DNA of 35,074 nt from Peptococcus niger (lineage in GTDB: Bacteria; Bacillota; Peptococcia; Peptococcales; Peptococcaceae): positions 1 to 35,074 of the forward strand of contig NZ_FNAF01000004.1 in the NCBI RefSeq assembly GCF_900101835.1, given 5' to 3'. The notes below the pieces were generated by a model that was not told where the DNA came from, made no database searches, and saw only the letters and a list, made by a program, of their open reading frames with translations. The translations under genes were made by a program, and so were the position numbers. The first letter of the stretch is position 1. Every line of letters begins with the position of its first letter. Shown in pieces: positions 15,623 to 23,401 of the stretch.

Positions 15623-16549
15623 TCACTCTTGGATACAAGGCCATAACTCAGAATCACATTTAATCGTTTGGTTTAAAACTTCTAAGAATATTTTGCTGAC
15701 TTTATCAAGTTTATATTTTGTGCTCATCACAACGCCGACTTCAAAGATTAATTTTGCATTTGAAATATGAAGAGCACGCAATAGACCACTCGTATAATAA
15801 AAATCATCGCGGCTCATAAAACGTGGAAAAAAAGCGACGTAATTGTCTTGGGCAATCATTCGTTTGAGAGATTCATTTTCATTTGTTCGCAAAACAATAT
15901 TTGGCCTCTGTTCTTGTCCAAGAAGTTCACTAAGACCACCGTTATTGCGGATAAATTCTTCACGATAGGCGATGTAGGGGGCTTGCAAAGCCTCTTCAAT
16001 TGTAACTGAAGAAGCATCCCAATAAGGTGAAAAAGGACCGACATATAACAAGTATTCATCCCGAAAAAGAGCTTCATAAGAAATACCTGGTGTATTTTCT
16101 AGGTTTTTATAATGGATAACAAGGCCCAAGTTTGCACTTCCGGAGGCTACTTGATTGACAGCGGAGGTGCTTTCGCAAGTTGTCATTGATAGAAGAACAT
16201 CCAAATCTAATTCTTTAAGTCGGAGGATGGTCTGTGGAATAATACGATCAGAAATACATGGAATACCTGCAATGCTGACAGTGCCACCTTGTTCCGAAGC
16301 ATCGACAGCGGTTTGAATTTCGTCCAAGCTATTAAAAATAATATGAACTTTTTCCAGAACAATTTCACCAGTATCGGTTAAAGAAACCCCACGGCTGGAG
16401 CGGCGTAATAAATTAGTGCCCAATTCTCTTTCCAACTTATTAATCGAACCACTTATTGTTGGCTGTGAGATATAGTTCTTTTCTGCCGCAATAGAGATAG
16501 ACTTGTATTTTGCAGCTTCTGAAAAATAAAATAATTGATCAAGTTTCAT
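15623..16549 (-). CDS. LysR-family transcriptional regulator (BCCT locus)
   Basis: A 308-residue LysR-type protein. The N-terminal helix-turn-helix is MKLDQLFYFSEAAKYKSISIAA, then SQPTISGSINKLERELGTNLLRRSSRGVSLTDTG; the rest is an effector-binding domain with VSIAGIPCISD at its start. AAGGGG lies upstream of the ATG at 16549. A strong terminator separates it from the BCCT gene downstream, and the phosphodiesterase gene is divergent, so the shared 200-base region probably holds its binding sites. It is distinct in sequence from the LysR gene at 5231. Effector unknown. Confidence 0.87.
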   Translation of the reverse strand: MKLDQLFYFSEAAKYKSISIAAEKNYISQPTISGSINKLERELGTNLLRRSSRGVSLTDTGEIVLEKVHIIFNSLDEIQTAVDASEQGGTVSIAGIPCISDRIIPQTILRLKELDLDVLLSMTTCESTSAVNQVASGSANLGLVIHYKNLENTPGISYEALFRDEYLLYVGPFSPYWDASSVTIEEALQAPYIAYREEFIRNNGGLSELLGQEQRPNIVLRTNENESLKRMIAQDNYVAFFPRFMSRDDFYYTSGLLRALHISNAKLIFEVGVVMSTKYKLDKVSKIFLEVLNQTIKCDSELWPCIQE

Positions 16550-16676
16550 AATAGTTAGTCCCCTTCATCAGATCTCTGGTTATTATTTCATAAGAAGCCA
16601 AGAATAGCAATTCAGGTAAACTAAAGGAAGCAAATACCCCATATTACAGAATGGCTATTCCGTCTTCTCGAGTTGT

Positions 16677-16691
16677 TTATTACAATGATAA
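16677..16691. promoter_or_regulatory. Candidate LysR box upstream of the phosphodiesterase
   Basis: TTAT-N7-ATAA, a 15-base dyad with T-N11-A (T16678, A16690), the classical LysR recognition geometry. It sits between the divergent LysR and phosphodiesterase genes, 62 bases before the latter's start. Confidence 0.4.
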
Positions 16692-16752
16692 TAGAAATTA
16701 ATCGATGTCTAGAGTTTTTACAGCATAAAATTAAATTAAAGGAGTGGGAAGT

Positions 16753-18810
16753 TTGAAACGTCAAGCCTATACAAAGAAGTTAATGGTTCTTGGCATTGAT
16801 GGCATGGATCCTCGTATTGGTAAAAGATTGATGGATGAAGGCCGGATGCCAAATATGCAAAAGTTTTTAAAAGCCGGTTCTGCACGAGAAGACTTAGTTC
16901 TTTTAGGAGCCATTCCTACGATTACGCCGCCGTGCTGGACAACTTTAGCGACTGGGGCATATCCCGGAACTCACGGTATTACTTGCTATTGGCGCCAGTC
17001 GCCGGATAGCCTTGATGCTGTTGTGTATAATATGGACAGTCGCAACTGTGAAGCTGAGCAGATGTGGAACGTTTCGACGGAGGCTGGTAAAAAAACATTG
17101 GTATGGCACTGGCCCGGGAGTTCTTGGCCGCCAACCACGTCCAGTGACCTTCTTTCAGTTGTGGATGGAACGCAACCGGGTTCGGTTAATATGGGCGTTG
17201 CTCAAATGGACTGGGAAAAAATTATTGTTGCGACGTCTTCAATTGAAAATGTACAATACGCTCCTCGGGTAGAAAAGCCGGCTGGCGTGGGCTGTATTAT
17301 GACTGATATTGATGATATGGTCGTTGGCGATAATGACGATGAAATGATGGAGCTTTGGTGGGGTGATGAGGCCCGAAAAGGTGGAGAGATCCGCACATAT
17401 GTAGACGGGTTGGAAGATACTGAAATGATGGTTGGTGCAAAAGTTGCCTATGACATCATAAATTCTCCCTTGAAACCTGCCAATAAAGATAAATGGTGCT
17501 CAGATTTAGCAGAAGATGCTTTGGAATTTACAGTTCTCACCTCTGGTGGCGTAACACGGCGCCCGGCTTTACTTTTGAAAAATCAATCTGGCGAATACGA
17601 CCATCTGGCTATATTTAAAAATAAGAAATCTTCAGAGCCTATCGTTATTGTAAAAAATAATGGAGAAATGGTTAGCGCGGTTGATGAAGTAACAAAAAAT
17701 GAAGAAACAAAAGCTTGCTATCGGTCATATAAGATTTTAGAGTGTGATCCTCAAGGAAAAAATGTGCGTCTTTGGATCAGCAATGCATTGGACATTGGCA
17801 ATGATATGTTGTGGCATCCGACAACAATGCATGAGACGATTTGCGAAAATGTAGGGCATGTGCCACCGGTCAGCTTAATTGGCGGCGAAGATAGCGAATT
17901 GGTTGAAAAAGTGTTTGAGCCGTCTTGGCGTCAGTATAATAAATGGCAAGCAGATTGCATCAATTATTTGATTAAAAATGAAAAATATGAAGTTGTATTT
18001 AGCCATTTGCATAACATTGATTGTGCTGGACATCAACTTTGGCACCTAGGTAAAACTTTGGCACCATGGGCACATACGGATGAAAAAGTGAATCAAAGGT
18101 TTATTGAAAAGTTTTATGAACAAACAGATGAGTATTTTGGTGAATTTCTTCATTTGTTAGATGATGACTGGACCATCTTAATTGTCAGCGACCATGGTTT
18201 GATTGTTGGGGAAGAAGTACCGCCTTTGATTGGTGAATATGGTGGTTTAAATATTCCGGTAATGGAAAATTTGGGTTATACGGTCATGAAAAAAGATGCC
18301 GACGGGAAGCGTACACAAGAGGTTGATTGGGAAAAAACCAAGGCTGTTCAAATCCGGTCTAATTATATTTATATCAATTTGATTGGCCGGGATAAAACAG
18401 GTATCGTTGACCCTAAAGATAAATACGCTTTAGAGGAACAGATTATCAACGATTTATACAATTATCGAGATCCTGAAACAGGAAGACGTGTTATCGGTAT
18501 TTGTTTGCGAAATAAGGACGGGATATTATTGGGTGTGAATGGCCCTGAATGTGGAGACATTTTCTTTTCAATAGAAGAAGGATTTAATCGACTGCATGGG
18601 GATTCACTATCAACATCTCAAGGATACTTCGGTACATCGGTTTCACCTTTATTTATTGCTGCAGGAACGGGTATTAAAAAAGGCCATATAACCAAACGGA
18701 CGATTCGGCAAGTGGATGTTACTCCGACTGTTGCAGCATTACTGGGGACTAGATTCCCCCATCAATGTGAGGGGGCACCGGTTTATCAAATTTTGGAGGA
18801 TGAGTTTTAA
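16753..18810 (+). CDS. Alkaline phosphatase superfamily type I phosphodiesterase
   Basis: A 685-residue soluble hydrolase of the nucleotide pyrophosphatase/phosphodiesterase branch. The two-metal site can be followed: D16 (LGIDGMDP), Thr58 as nucleophile in PTITPPCWTTLATG, the DxxxH pair D423/H427 (NIDCAGHQLW), D480/H481 (IVSDHG), and probably H615 (RLHGD). A threonine nucleophile points to phosphodiester or phosphonate rather than sulfate ester cleavage. A TTG at 16753 is the best start, since AAGGAG (16738-16743) is eight to nine bases before it; the GTG at 16744 overlaps the ribosome site. About 350 residues (100-400) are inserted between nucleophile and second metal motif, perhaps a cap domain. 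No signal peptide is seen. Substrate unknown. Confidence 0.82.
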   Translation: MKRQAYTKKLMVLGIDGMDPRIGKRLMDEGRMPNMQKFLKAGSAREDLVLLGAIPTITPPCWTTLATGAYPGTHGITCYWRQSPDSLDAVVYNMDSRNCEAEQMWNVSTEAGKKTLVWHWPGSSWPPTTSSDLLSVVDGTQPGSVNMGVAQMDWEKIIVATSSIENVQYAPRVEKPAGVGCIMTDIDDMVVGDNDDEMMELWWGDEARKGGEIRTYVDGLEDTEMMVGAKVAYDIINSPLKPANKDKWCSDLAEDALEFTVLTSGGVTRRPALLLKNQSGEYDHLAIFKNKKSSEPIVIVKNNGEMVSAVDEVTKNEETKACYRSYKILECDPQGKNVRLWISNALDIGNDMLWHPTTMHETICENVGHVPPVSLIGGEDSELVEKVFEPSWRQYNKWQADCINYLIKNEKYEVVFSHLHNIDCAGHQLWHLGKTLAPWAHTDEKVNQRFIEKFYEQTDEYFGEFLHLLDDDWTILIVSDHGLIVGEEVPPLIGEYGGLNIPVMENLGYTVMKKDADGKRTQEVDWEKTKAVQIRSNYIYINLIGRDKTGIVDPKDKYALEEQIINDLYNYRDPETGRRVIGICLRNKDGILLGVNGPECGDIFFSIEEGFNRLHGDSLSTSQGYFGTSVSPLFIAAGTGIKKGHITKRTIRQVDVTPTVAALLGTRFPHQCEGAPVYQILEDEF

Positions 18811-18869
18811 CCCAATTGAATTATCGTTCTTGTTAAAGCTCAAGATGTAGACTTGAGGATTATAAAAAG

Positions 18870-18933
18870 TCAGATGAAATAACTCTTTGTGGTCATCTTG
18901 GAGTTGTTTCTATCTGATTTTTATTTTTGTTTT
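18870..18933 (+). terminator. Terminator of the phosphodiesterase gene
   Basis: TCAGATGAAATAACTC (18870-18885) pairs imperfectly with the complementary arm at 18900-18917, followed by a T-rich tail to 18933. A smaller hairpin, CTCAAG/CTTGAG (18839-18857), lies before it. Confidence 0.7.
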
Positions 18934-19001
18934 ACAAAATATAAAATATAAAGAAGTACTTTCTTAGAAAGCAAGAAATATCTGATAAGAATTGACGGCG
19001 G

Positions 19002-19015
19002 CTATAGGCCTATAG
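19002..19015. promoter_or_regulatory. 14-base palindrome upstream of the arylsulfotransferase promoter
   Basis: CTATAGGCCTATAG is a perfect palindrome ending 32 bases before the -35 box of the next gene, a common position for an activator site. The regulator is unknown. Confidence 0.45.
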
Positions 19016-19047
19016 GTAAAGACAATTGTGAAAAAGCTGTCTTTTCC

Positions 19048-19076
19048 GTGACAGGAGGCCTGTTTTTAAGTATAAT
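19048..19076 (+). promoter_or_regulatory. Near-consensus promoter of the arylsulfotransferase-like gene
   Basis: GTGACA (19048-19053), exactly 17 bases, then a perfect TATAAT (19071-19076). Only one base differs from the sigma-A consensus. The predicted leader is about 45 bases and carries AAAGGAG before the ATG. Confidence 0.75.
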
Positions 19077-19128
19077 GAACATAGAAGTTATATACAATTG
19101 CTGTTAGTGATATAAAGGAGTTGACAAA

Positions 19129-20583
19129 ATGGGACAACCGTTTATTCACCCCACCGGGGTAACGATGTACGATCCTGAAAAATGCTGGAACGGGTACAAC
19201 TTGGTTGCAGCTAAAGATGTCGGCGCGGTGCTTTTTGACATGCGCGGTGAAGTGGTCCGGGTTTGGAAGGACTTAATGGGTTTTCCTAACAAGCTCTTGC
19301 CCGGCGGTTATGTGATGGGCAGCCGCGGCTTGCGGGATGGCAAGTTCGGCTATCAAGACCAAGTGGACTTAGTCCAGGTGGACTGGGATGGTAAAGTTGT
19401 CTGGAAATTCGACAAAAAAGAATACGTCGAAGATGAAGGCAACGAACCGATGTGGATGGCGCGTCAGCACCATGACTACCAGCGTGAAGGGAACCCGGTC
19501 GGCTATTACGTTCCCGGCATGGACCCCAAAACCGATAGTGGCAATACCCTGATTTTGACCCACGAAACCCTTGAGAACAAACGCATTTCCAATGAGCGCC
19601 TCCTAGATGACGTCATCATCGAAGTGGACTGGGAAGGCAACATCATTTGGGAATGGCGGGCCAGCGACCATTGGCGTGAATTTGACTTTTCCGATGCAGC
19701 CAAACTGGCCCTTTACCGCTACCCGAACATGCACTCTGTAGATGGTGGCGTCGGTGACTGGGTTCATATGAACTGCGCCAGCTACCTCGGCCCCAACAAA
19801 TGGTATGACAAGGGCGATGACCGCTTCCATCCGGACAACATCATCTTTGACAGCCGTGAAGCCAACTTCATGTGCATCATCTCCAAGGAAACCGGTAAAG
19901 TCGTCTGGAAACTCGGCCCCGACTTCCAATCCAAAGAAGAACGCCGCATCGGCCAAATCATCGGGCCGCACCACACCCATATGATTCCCCAGGGACTGCC
20001 CGGCGAAGGCAACATCCTGATTTTTGACAATGGCGGTTGGTCCGGCTACGGCGTACCGTCCAACATTGCCCCCAACGGCACCAAAGTCAACGTTATGGAC
20101 CGGTCTCGCGTATTGGAAATCAACCCGGTGACCAAAAAACTCGTTTGGGAACTGCGGGGCAGCGACATGATGGGCTACGGTGGCCCCGGCGTTAACGACT
20201 ACCGTTTCTACAGCCCCTTGACCTCTGATGCCTGCCGTCTGCCCAACGGCAACACCTTCATCACCGAAGGGGTTGGCGGCCGTCTCTTTGAAGTCACCCC
20301 GGAAAAAGAAGTGGTATGGGAATGGATCTCCCCCTTCGGACCGGATGCCACTTATATTTACTACCGTGGCTATCGCTATCCCTACGAATACGTGCCGCAG
20401 TTGCCGAAACCGGATGAAACACCGATTCCGAAACTGGACATCAAGAAATTCCGCGTACCCGGCGCCGCTGACTGCGAAGTCAAGAACGTGGTTGAAGTAG
20501 AAGGCACCTGGGGTTACCCGGATCACGTCCAATCCTGCGTCTCTGCAGAAGATGACGATGATGCTCCGTCCAGCTTGTTCTAA
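19129..20583 (+). CDS. Arylsulfotransferase (ASST)-like beta-propeller protein
   Basis: A 484-residue protein resembling bacterial arylsulfate sulfotransferases, which move a sulfuryl group from one phenolic sulfate to another phenol. Propeller blades show as repeated strands: VVWKFD (90-95), IIWEWR (172-177), VVWKLG (258-263), LVWELR (338-343) and VVWEWI (395-400). Conserved histidines that could serve catalysis are H114/H115, H213 and H281/H282/H284 (GPHHTHMIPQG). Unlike E. coli ASST there is no signal peptide, so it appears cytoplasmic. Codon choice is strongly biased to C-ending codons, unlike its AT-rich upstream neighbour; with a near-consensus promoter and strong terminator this suggests high expression. 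The C-terminus is acidic (EDDDDAPSS). The catalytic histidine, and so activity, is not proven. Confidence 0.72.
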   Translation: MGQPFIHPTGVTMYDPEKCWNGYNLVAAKDVGAVLFDMRGEVVRVWKDLMGFPNKLLPGGYVMGSRGLRDGKFGYQDQVDLVQVDWDGKVVWKFDKKEYVEDEGNEPMWMARQHHDYQREGNPVGYYVPGMDPKTDSGNTLILTHETLENKRISNERLLDDVIIEVDWEGNIIWEWRASDHWREFDFSDAAKLALYRYPNMHSVDGGVGDWVHMNCASYLGPNKWYDKGDDRFHPDNIIFDSREANFMCIISKETGKVVWKLGPDFQSKEERRIGQIIGPHHTHMIPQGLPGEGNILIFDNGGWSGYGVPSNIAPNGTKVNVMDRSRVLEINPVTKKLVWELRGSDMMGYGGPGVNDYRFYSPLTSDACRLPNGNTFITEGVGGRLFEVTPEKEVVWEWISPFGPDATYIYYRGYRYPYEYVPQLPKPDETPIPKLDIKKFRVPGAADCEVKNVVEVEGTWGYPDHVQSCVSAEDDDDAPSSLF

Positions 20584-20598
20584 TAACGATACCTTTAG

Positions 20599-20626
20599 CC
20601 TCCGGCTTTTTGCCGGAGGTTTTTTT
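20599..20626 (+). terminator. Terminator of the arylsulfotransferase-like gene
   Basis: CCTCCGGC (20599-20606), a TTTTT loop, GCCGGAGG (20612-20619), and seven T. It begins 16 bases after the stop codon. Confidence 0.95.
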
Positions 20627-20670
20627 GTGCCTGCGCTGGCACTTGGCCCGATTACAGGTAGATGGTAAAG

Positions 20671-20696
20671 GGTAAGTATCAGGTAAGTATTATAAT
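20671..20696 (+). promoter_or_regulatory. Tandem 9-base direct repeats abutting a -10 box
   Basis: GGTAAGTAT occurs at 20671-20679 and 20682-20690, an 11-base period (one helical turn), immediately followed by TATAAT (20691-20696). There is no good -35 hexamer, so this may be an activator-dependent promoter for the nitroreductase gene. Confidence 0.4.
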
Positions 20697-20732
20697 TATC
20701 TAAATTTTATAAGGGCGGGAAAGGAGAAGCTT

Positions 20733-21311
20733 ATGGATTTACAAGAGTTATTGAAAAAAAGACGGTCCTATCGAAAATTTGATGAAAGGCGGGCCATCAG
20801 TGCGACGGACCGGGATAAAATTTTGCGGGCAGTCCAGTCGGCCTCTTCTGGCAACAATCGCCAGACCTTGCGGTTTATTTCAGTGGAAAGCCCTGAAATG
20901 GTGGCGCAAGTCTTTGATTTAACGCGCTGGGCGGCGAGCTTGCCGCCGGAGCTTGGCCAGCCGAAGCCGGGCGAGCGACCGGTTTATTTTGTCGCTGTGC
21001 TGGCGCATCAAAAGTCGACGCCTTTTGTGGATGTGGACAAGGGCTTGGCCATTTCCAATATGACGCTGACGGCGATGGATATGGGCATCGGGTCTTGCAT
21101 TATCGGTAACTTTAACCATGATGCCTTGCGGGCCTTATTGAATATTGAAGACGACTATCGGTGCAATTTGTTGGTGGCCTTTGGTTATCCGGCCATCCAG
21201 TCATCCATCAAAGAAATTGATATTGATGAAGATCCGTCCTACTATTTGGATGAAGCTGGGCAGTATGTTGTGCCGAAATTTAAGACGGAGGCAATTGTTC
21301 GGCGGGTTTAA
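20733..21311 (+). CDS. Nitroreductase family protein
   Basis: A 192-residue FMN-dependent oxidoreductase of the nitroreductase fold. The N-terminal RRSYRKFDERRAIS and SASSGNNRQTLRFI correspond to the FMN phosphate-binding and dimer regions, and MDMGIGSCIIGNF (about residues 115-127) with the LLVAFGYPA strand are typical. Such enzymes reduce nitroaromatics, quinones or flavins with NAD(P)H in the cytoplasm. AAAGGAG lies before the ATG. A short phosphoesterase gene follows after 24 bases and may share the transcript. The substrate cannot be told. Confidence 0.85.
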   Translation: MDLQELLKKRRSYRKFDERRAISATDRDKILRAVQSASSGNNRQTLRFISVESPEMVAQVFDLTRWAASLPPELGQPKPGERPVYFVAVLAHQKSTPFVDVDKGLAISNMTLTAMDMGIGSCIIGNFNHDALRALLNIEDDYRCNLLVAFGYPAIQSSIKEIDIDEDPSYYLDEAGQYVVPKFKTEAIVRRV

Positions 21312-21335
21312 GCTTTGGCTACATGGGAGGTATTG

Positions 21336-21842
21336 ATGAAGATAGGTGTCCTGTCAGATACGCACGGTTCTTTGACGCATACCAAAAGAGCACTGAGCTA
21401 TATGCAAGATTGCTCGCATATTTTGCATTTGGGCGATGTGCTCTACCACGGCCCTAGAAATCCGGTCCATGACACTTATGCACCGGCCGAGCTGGCGGCC
21501 TATTTGGCAGACCGGCGCATTACTTATGTGCGTGGCAATTGTGATGCGGATGTAGACCAAATGGTCATCGGACAGGATCTGAGCCAAAAAGTCAGAATCC
21601 TGCAGCTGGGCTCGCTGGTCATTTATGCTGTTCATGGTTATGAAGAAAGCTTGGAAACCCGTATCCAGCGGGCGCTATCCGCCGGAGCCAATGTCCTGGC
21701 TTGGGGGCATACCCACATGAAGGTCCTGAAAGAGCTCGATGGGTTAACCTTGCTCAATCCGGGCAGCACCAGCTTGCCTAAGGACGGCAGTCATTCTTGT
21801 GCTGTTTTTGACAAGGGACGGTGGGGCTTTCATACCTGGTAG
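21336..21842 (+). CDS. YfcE/MJ0936-like metallophosphoesterase
   Basis: A 168-residue calcineurin-like phosphodiesterase. All metal motifs are seen: D8 and H10 (SDTHG), D34 (LGDV), N68 (RGNCD), H100 (AVHGYEE) and H125/H127 (GHTH). The small size matches YfcE. The ATG at 21336 has GGGAGG seven bases before it; the longer frame from 21315 would contain this site. Likely activity is hydrolysis of a phosphodiester or phosphomonoester in the cytoplasm. It follows the nitroreductase gene closely. In the 150 bases after it there is an AGCCGG/CCGGCT hairpin (21863-21885) without a T-run. Confidence 0.87.
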   Translation: MKIGVLSDTHGSLTHTKRALSYMQDCSHILHLGDVLYHGPRNPVHDTYAPAELAAYLADRRITYVRGNCDADVDQMVIGQDLSQKVRILQLGSLVIYAVHGYEESLETRIQRALSAGANVLAWGHTHMKVLKELDGLTLLNPGSTSLPKDGSHSCAVFDKGRWGFHTW

Positions 21843-21993
21843 TCCTGAAATAAGGGACCAGCAGCCGGTTTTTGACAGGCCGGCTCTCGTTACCAGGCCT
21901 TTATGGATAGCGGTTGTGAGAAAATAGCTGGGGTGTGCTTGGCCAAATGGTGAGGCGGTATTGTAGGTCCTAGGCTTGAAAGGAGAATAAAAA

Positions 21994-22443
21994 ATGACAA
22001 GGAAATATTATCAAAAAATTTTGGTTCCTTTTGATGGCTCAGACCCGTCAAAAAATGCCATTGAAGAGGCCCGTATGATGCAGAGCATTTATCCGGCGGA
22101 TATAACCTTGCTGCAAGTGCTGCCGAATCCTTATGCTGACCGCGGCAGCATCGGCTATCGGATGCTCAATACGCCCTACGGTGCCAATGCTGAAGCCTAT
22201 GAAGAAGCACAAGCCGAATTGAGTGCCTTAAAAGAAGGCTTTGCCCACCCGGATCAAGTCTCCCTGCTTTTGGTTGAAGGCGCTGTGGCCACAGCGATTG
22301 TTGACGTTATTGAAAAAGGCAAATATGACTTGGTCATCATGGGGTCTGAAGGCTTGGGGCAAGCGCTGAAACGGTTCCTCCTGGGCTCGGTAACCAAGTA
22401 TGTTCTGGAACACGTGGATACTCCGGTTTTGGTCTTGCGCTGA
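21994..22443 (+). CDS. Universal stress protein (single domain)
   Basis: A 149-residue UspA-fold protein. It begins KILVPFDGSDPSKNAIEEA and ends with the ATP-binding type motif MGSEGLGQALKRFLLGSVT followed by VDTPVLVLR, matching the G-x2-G-x9-G-S/T pattern of nucleotide-binding Usp proteins. It probably binds ATP and helps under stress. AAAGGAG precedes the ATG. It is followed after 51 bases by a two-domain member of the same family, so the two likely form an operon with the pyruvate kinase gene downstream. Confidence 0.92.
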   Translation: MTRKYYQKILVPFDGSDPSKNAIEEARMMQSIYPADITLLQVLPNPYADRGSIGYRMLNTPYGANAEAYEEAQAELSALKEGFAHPDQVSLLLVEGAVATAIVDVIEKGKYDLVIMGSEGLGQALKRFLLGSVTKYVLEHVDTPVLVLR

Positions 22444-22494
22444 CCGCTTGTTTCGTTTATAAAGCCATCCTATAATAAGATAGGGGGAATTGGT

Positions 22495-23364
22495 ATGCGG
22501 CAGGTGCTTTTACCCATTGACGCGTCTGAATCAAGCCAGGCAACGGTGGCGCTTATGAGTGACCTGGCCAAATCCTTGCCAATGCAGGTGACGCTGGTGC
22601 ATATGCTTTCGTCTGTGCTATACGATGCCCTGGACAGTCGTTATCAGCGTATTTTACATGCCCATTCGCCGGATGAACAGGAGGGCATGGCGCTCCTGGA
22701 AAAGACGCGCGAAAAATTTCCCTTGGAAACGGAAGTCTCCCTTGTACTGGCGGAAGGCAATGTTTTTAAAGATTTGGCAGCGCTTTTGACAAGTGAGTCT
22801 CCGGATCTGATTGCGATTGGCTCGGGGAACTTGGATGCCAAAGTCAAAAGCGTTATTTTAGGCAGCGTCACGAGATATGTTTTAACGCATGTGGATGTCC
22901 CGGTCCTGGTGGCCGGAAAAGAAAGGTGGCGAACGGAAATGAAGCATATTTTGGTGCCGATAGATGGATCGGCCTGTGCCATGCGTGCAGTGACGGCGGC
23001 TGATGAAATGGCTGTGGCCTTCGGCGCCCGTGTGACCCTCCTCTATGTGATCCCGGATCCACGCAAGGAAGGGGTTATTCAAGGGCATGAGGCCATGCTT
23101 TTAAGCGAGGCAAAGGCCGAACCGGATGCTCGTGAAGCCCTTGAAGAAGCCCAAAAGGCTTTTACGGAAAGCATTCATACTGAAGCCAGACTGGCCAAGG
23201 GCGTGGTCAGCCGCACCATTGAAAAAGAACTGGCGAATGGTGATTATGATTTCGTCGTGATGGGAACAGAAGGCATGGGCTCTGCGCTCAAGCGCTTGCT
23301 TTTGGGCAGTGTCACGCGGCACGTTTTAGAACACGTGAAGGTGCCGGTCTTGGTGGTACGATAA
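22495..23364 (+). CDS. Universal stress protein with two tandem domains
   Basis: A 289-residue protein made of two UspA domains. The first begins QVLLPIDASESS and carries the motif GSGNLDAKVKSVILGSVT; the second begins HILVPIDGSACAM near residue 150 and carries MGTEGMGSALKRLLLGSVT. Both keep the nucleotide-binding pattern. The second domain is more like the neighbouring single-domain protein (LLLGSVTRHVLEHVKVPVLVVR against FLLGSVTKYVLEHVDTPVLVLR), which suggests local duplication. AGGGGGAA lies before the ATG. It is 37 bases upstream of the pyruvate kinase-like gene. Confidence 0.92.
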   Translation: MRQVLLPIDASESSQATVALMSDLAKSLPMQVTLVHMLSSVLYDALDSRYQRILHAHSPDEQEGMALLEKTREKFPLETEVSLVLAEGNVFKDLAALLTSESPDLIAIGSGNLDAKVKSVILGSVTRYVLTHVDVPVLVAGKERWRTEMKHILVPIDGSACAMRAVTAADEMAVAFGARVTLLYVIPDPRKEGVIQGHEAMLLSEAKAEPDAREALEEAQKAFTESIHTEARLAKGVVSRTIEKELANGDYDFVVMGTEGMGSALKRLLLGSVTRHVLEHVKVPVLVVR

Positions 23365-23401
23365 GGAATAGAAGGGTATTGCTTAAGAAGAGGGGAAAAC
23401 T

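Noticed and set aside
16744-16752. GTG start for the phosphodiesterase
   Set aside because: The GTG overlaps the GGAG ribosome site itself, so initiation at TTG 16753 is more plausible.
16753-18810. Sulfatase assignment for the alkaline-phosphatase-superfamily protein
   Set aside because: Sulfatases need a formylglycine from a C/S-x-P-x-R motif, which is absent; the nucleophile motif has threonine as in phosphodiesterases.
19603-20532. A 309-codon open frame antisense to the arylsulfotransferase-like gene
   Set aside because: It mirrors the C-ending codon bias of the sense gene, has no ribosome site or family pattern, and the sense protein has clear propeller repeats.
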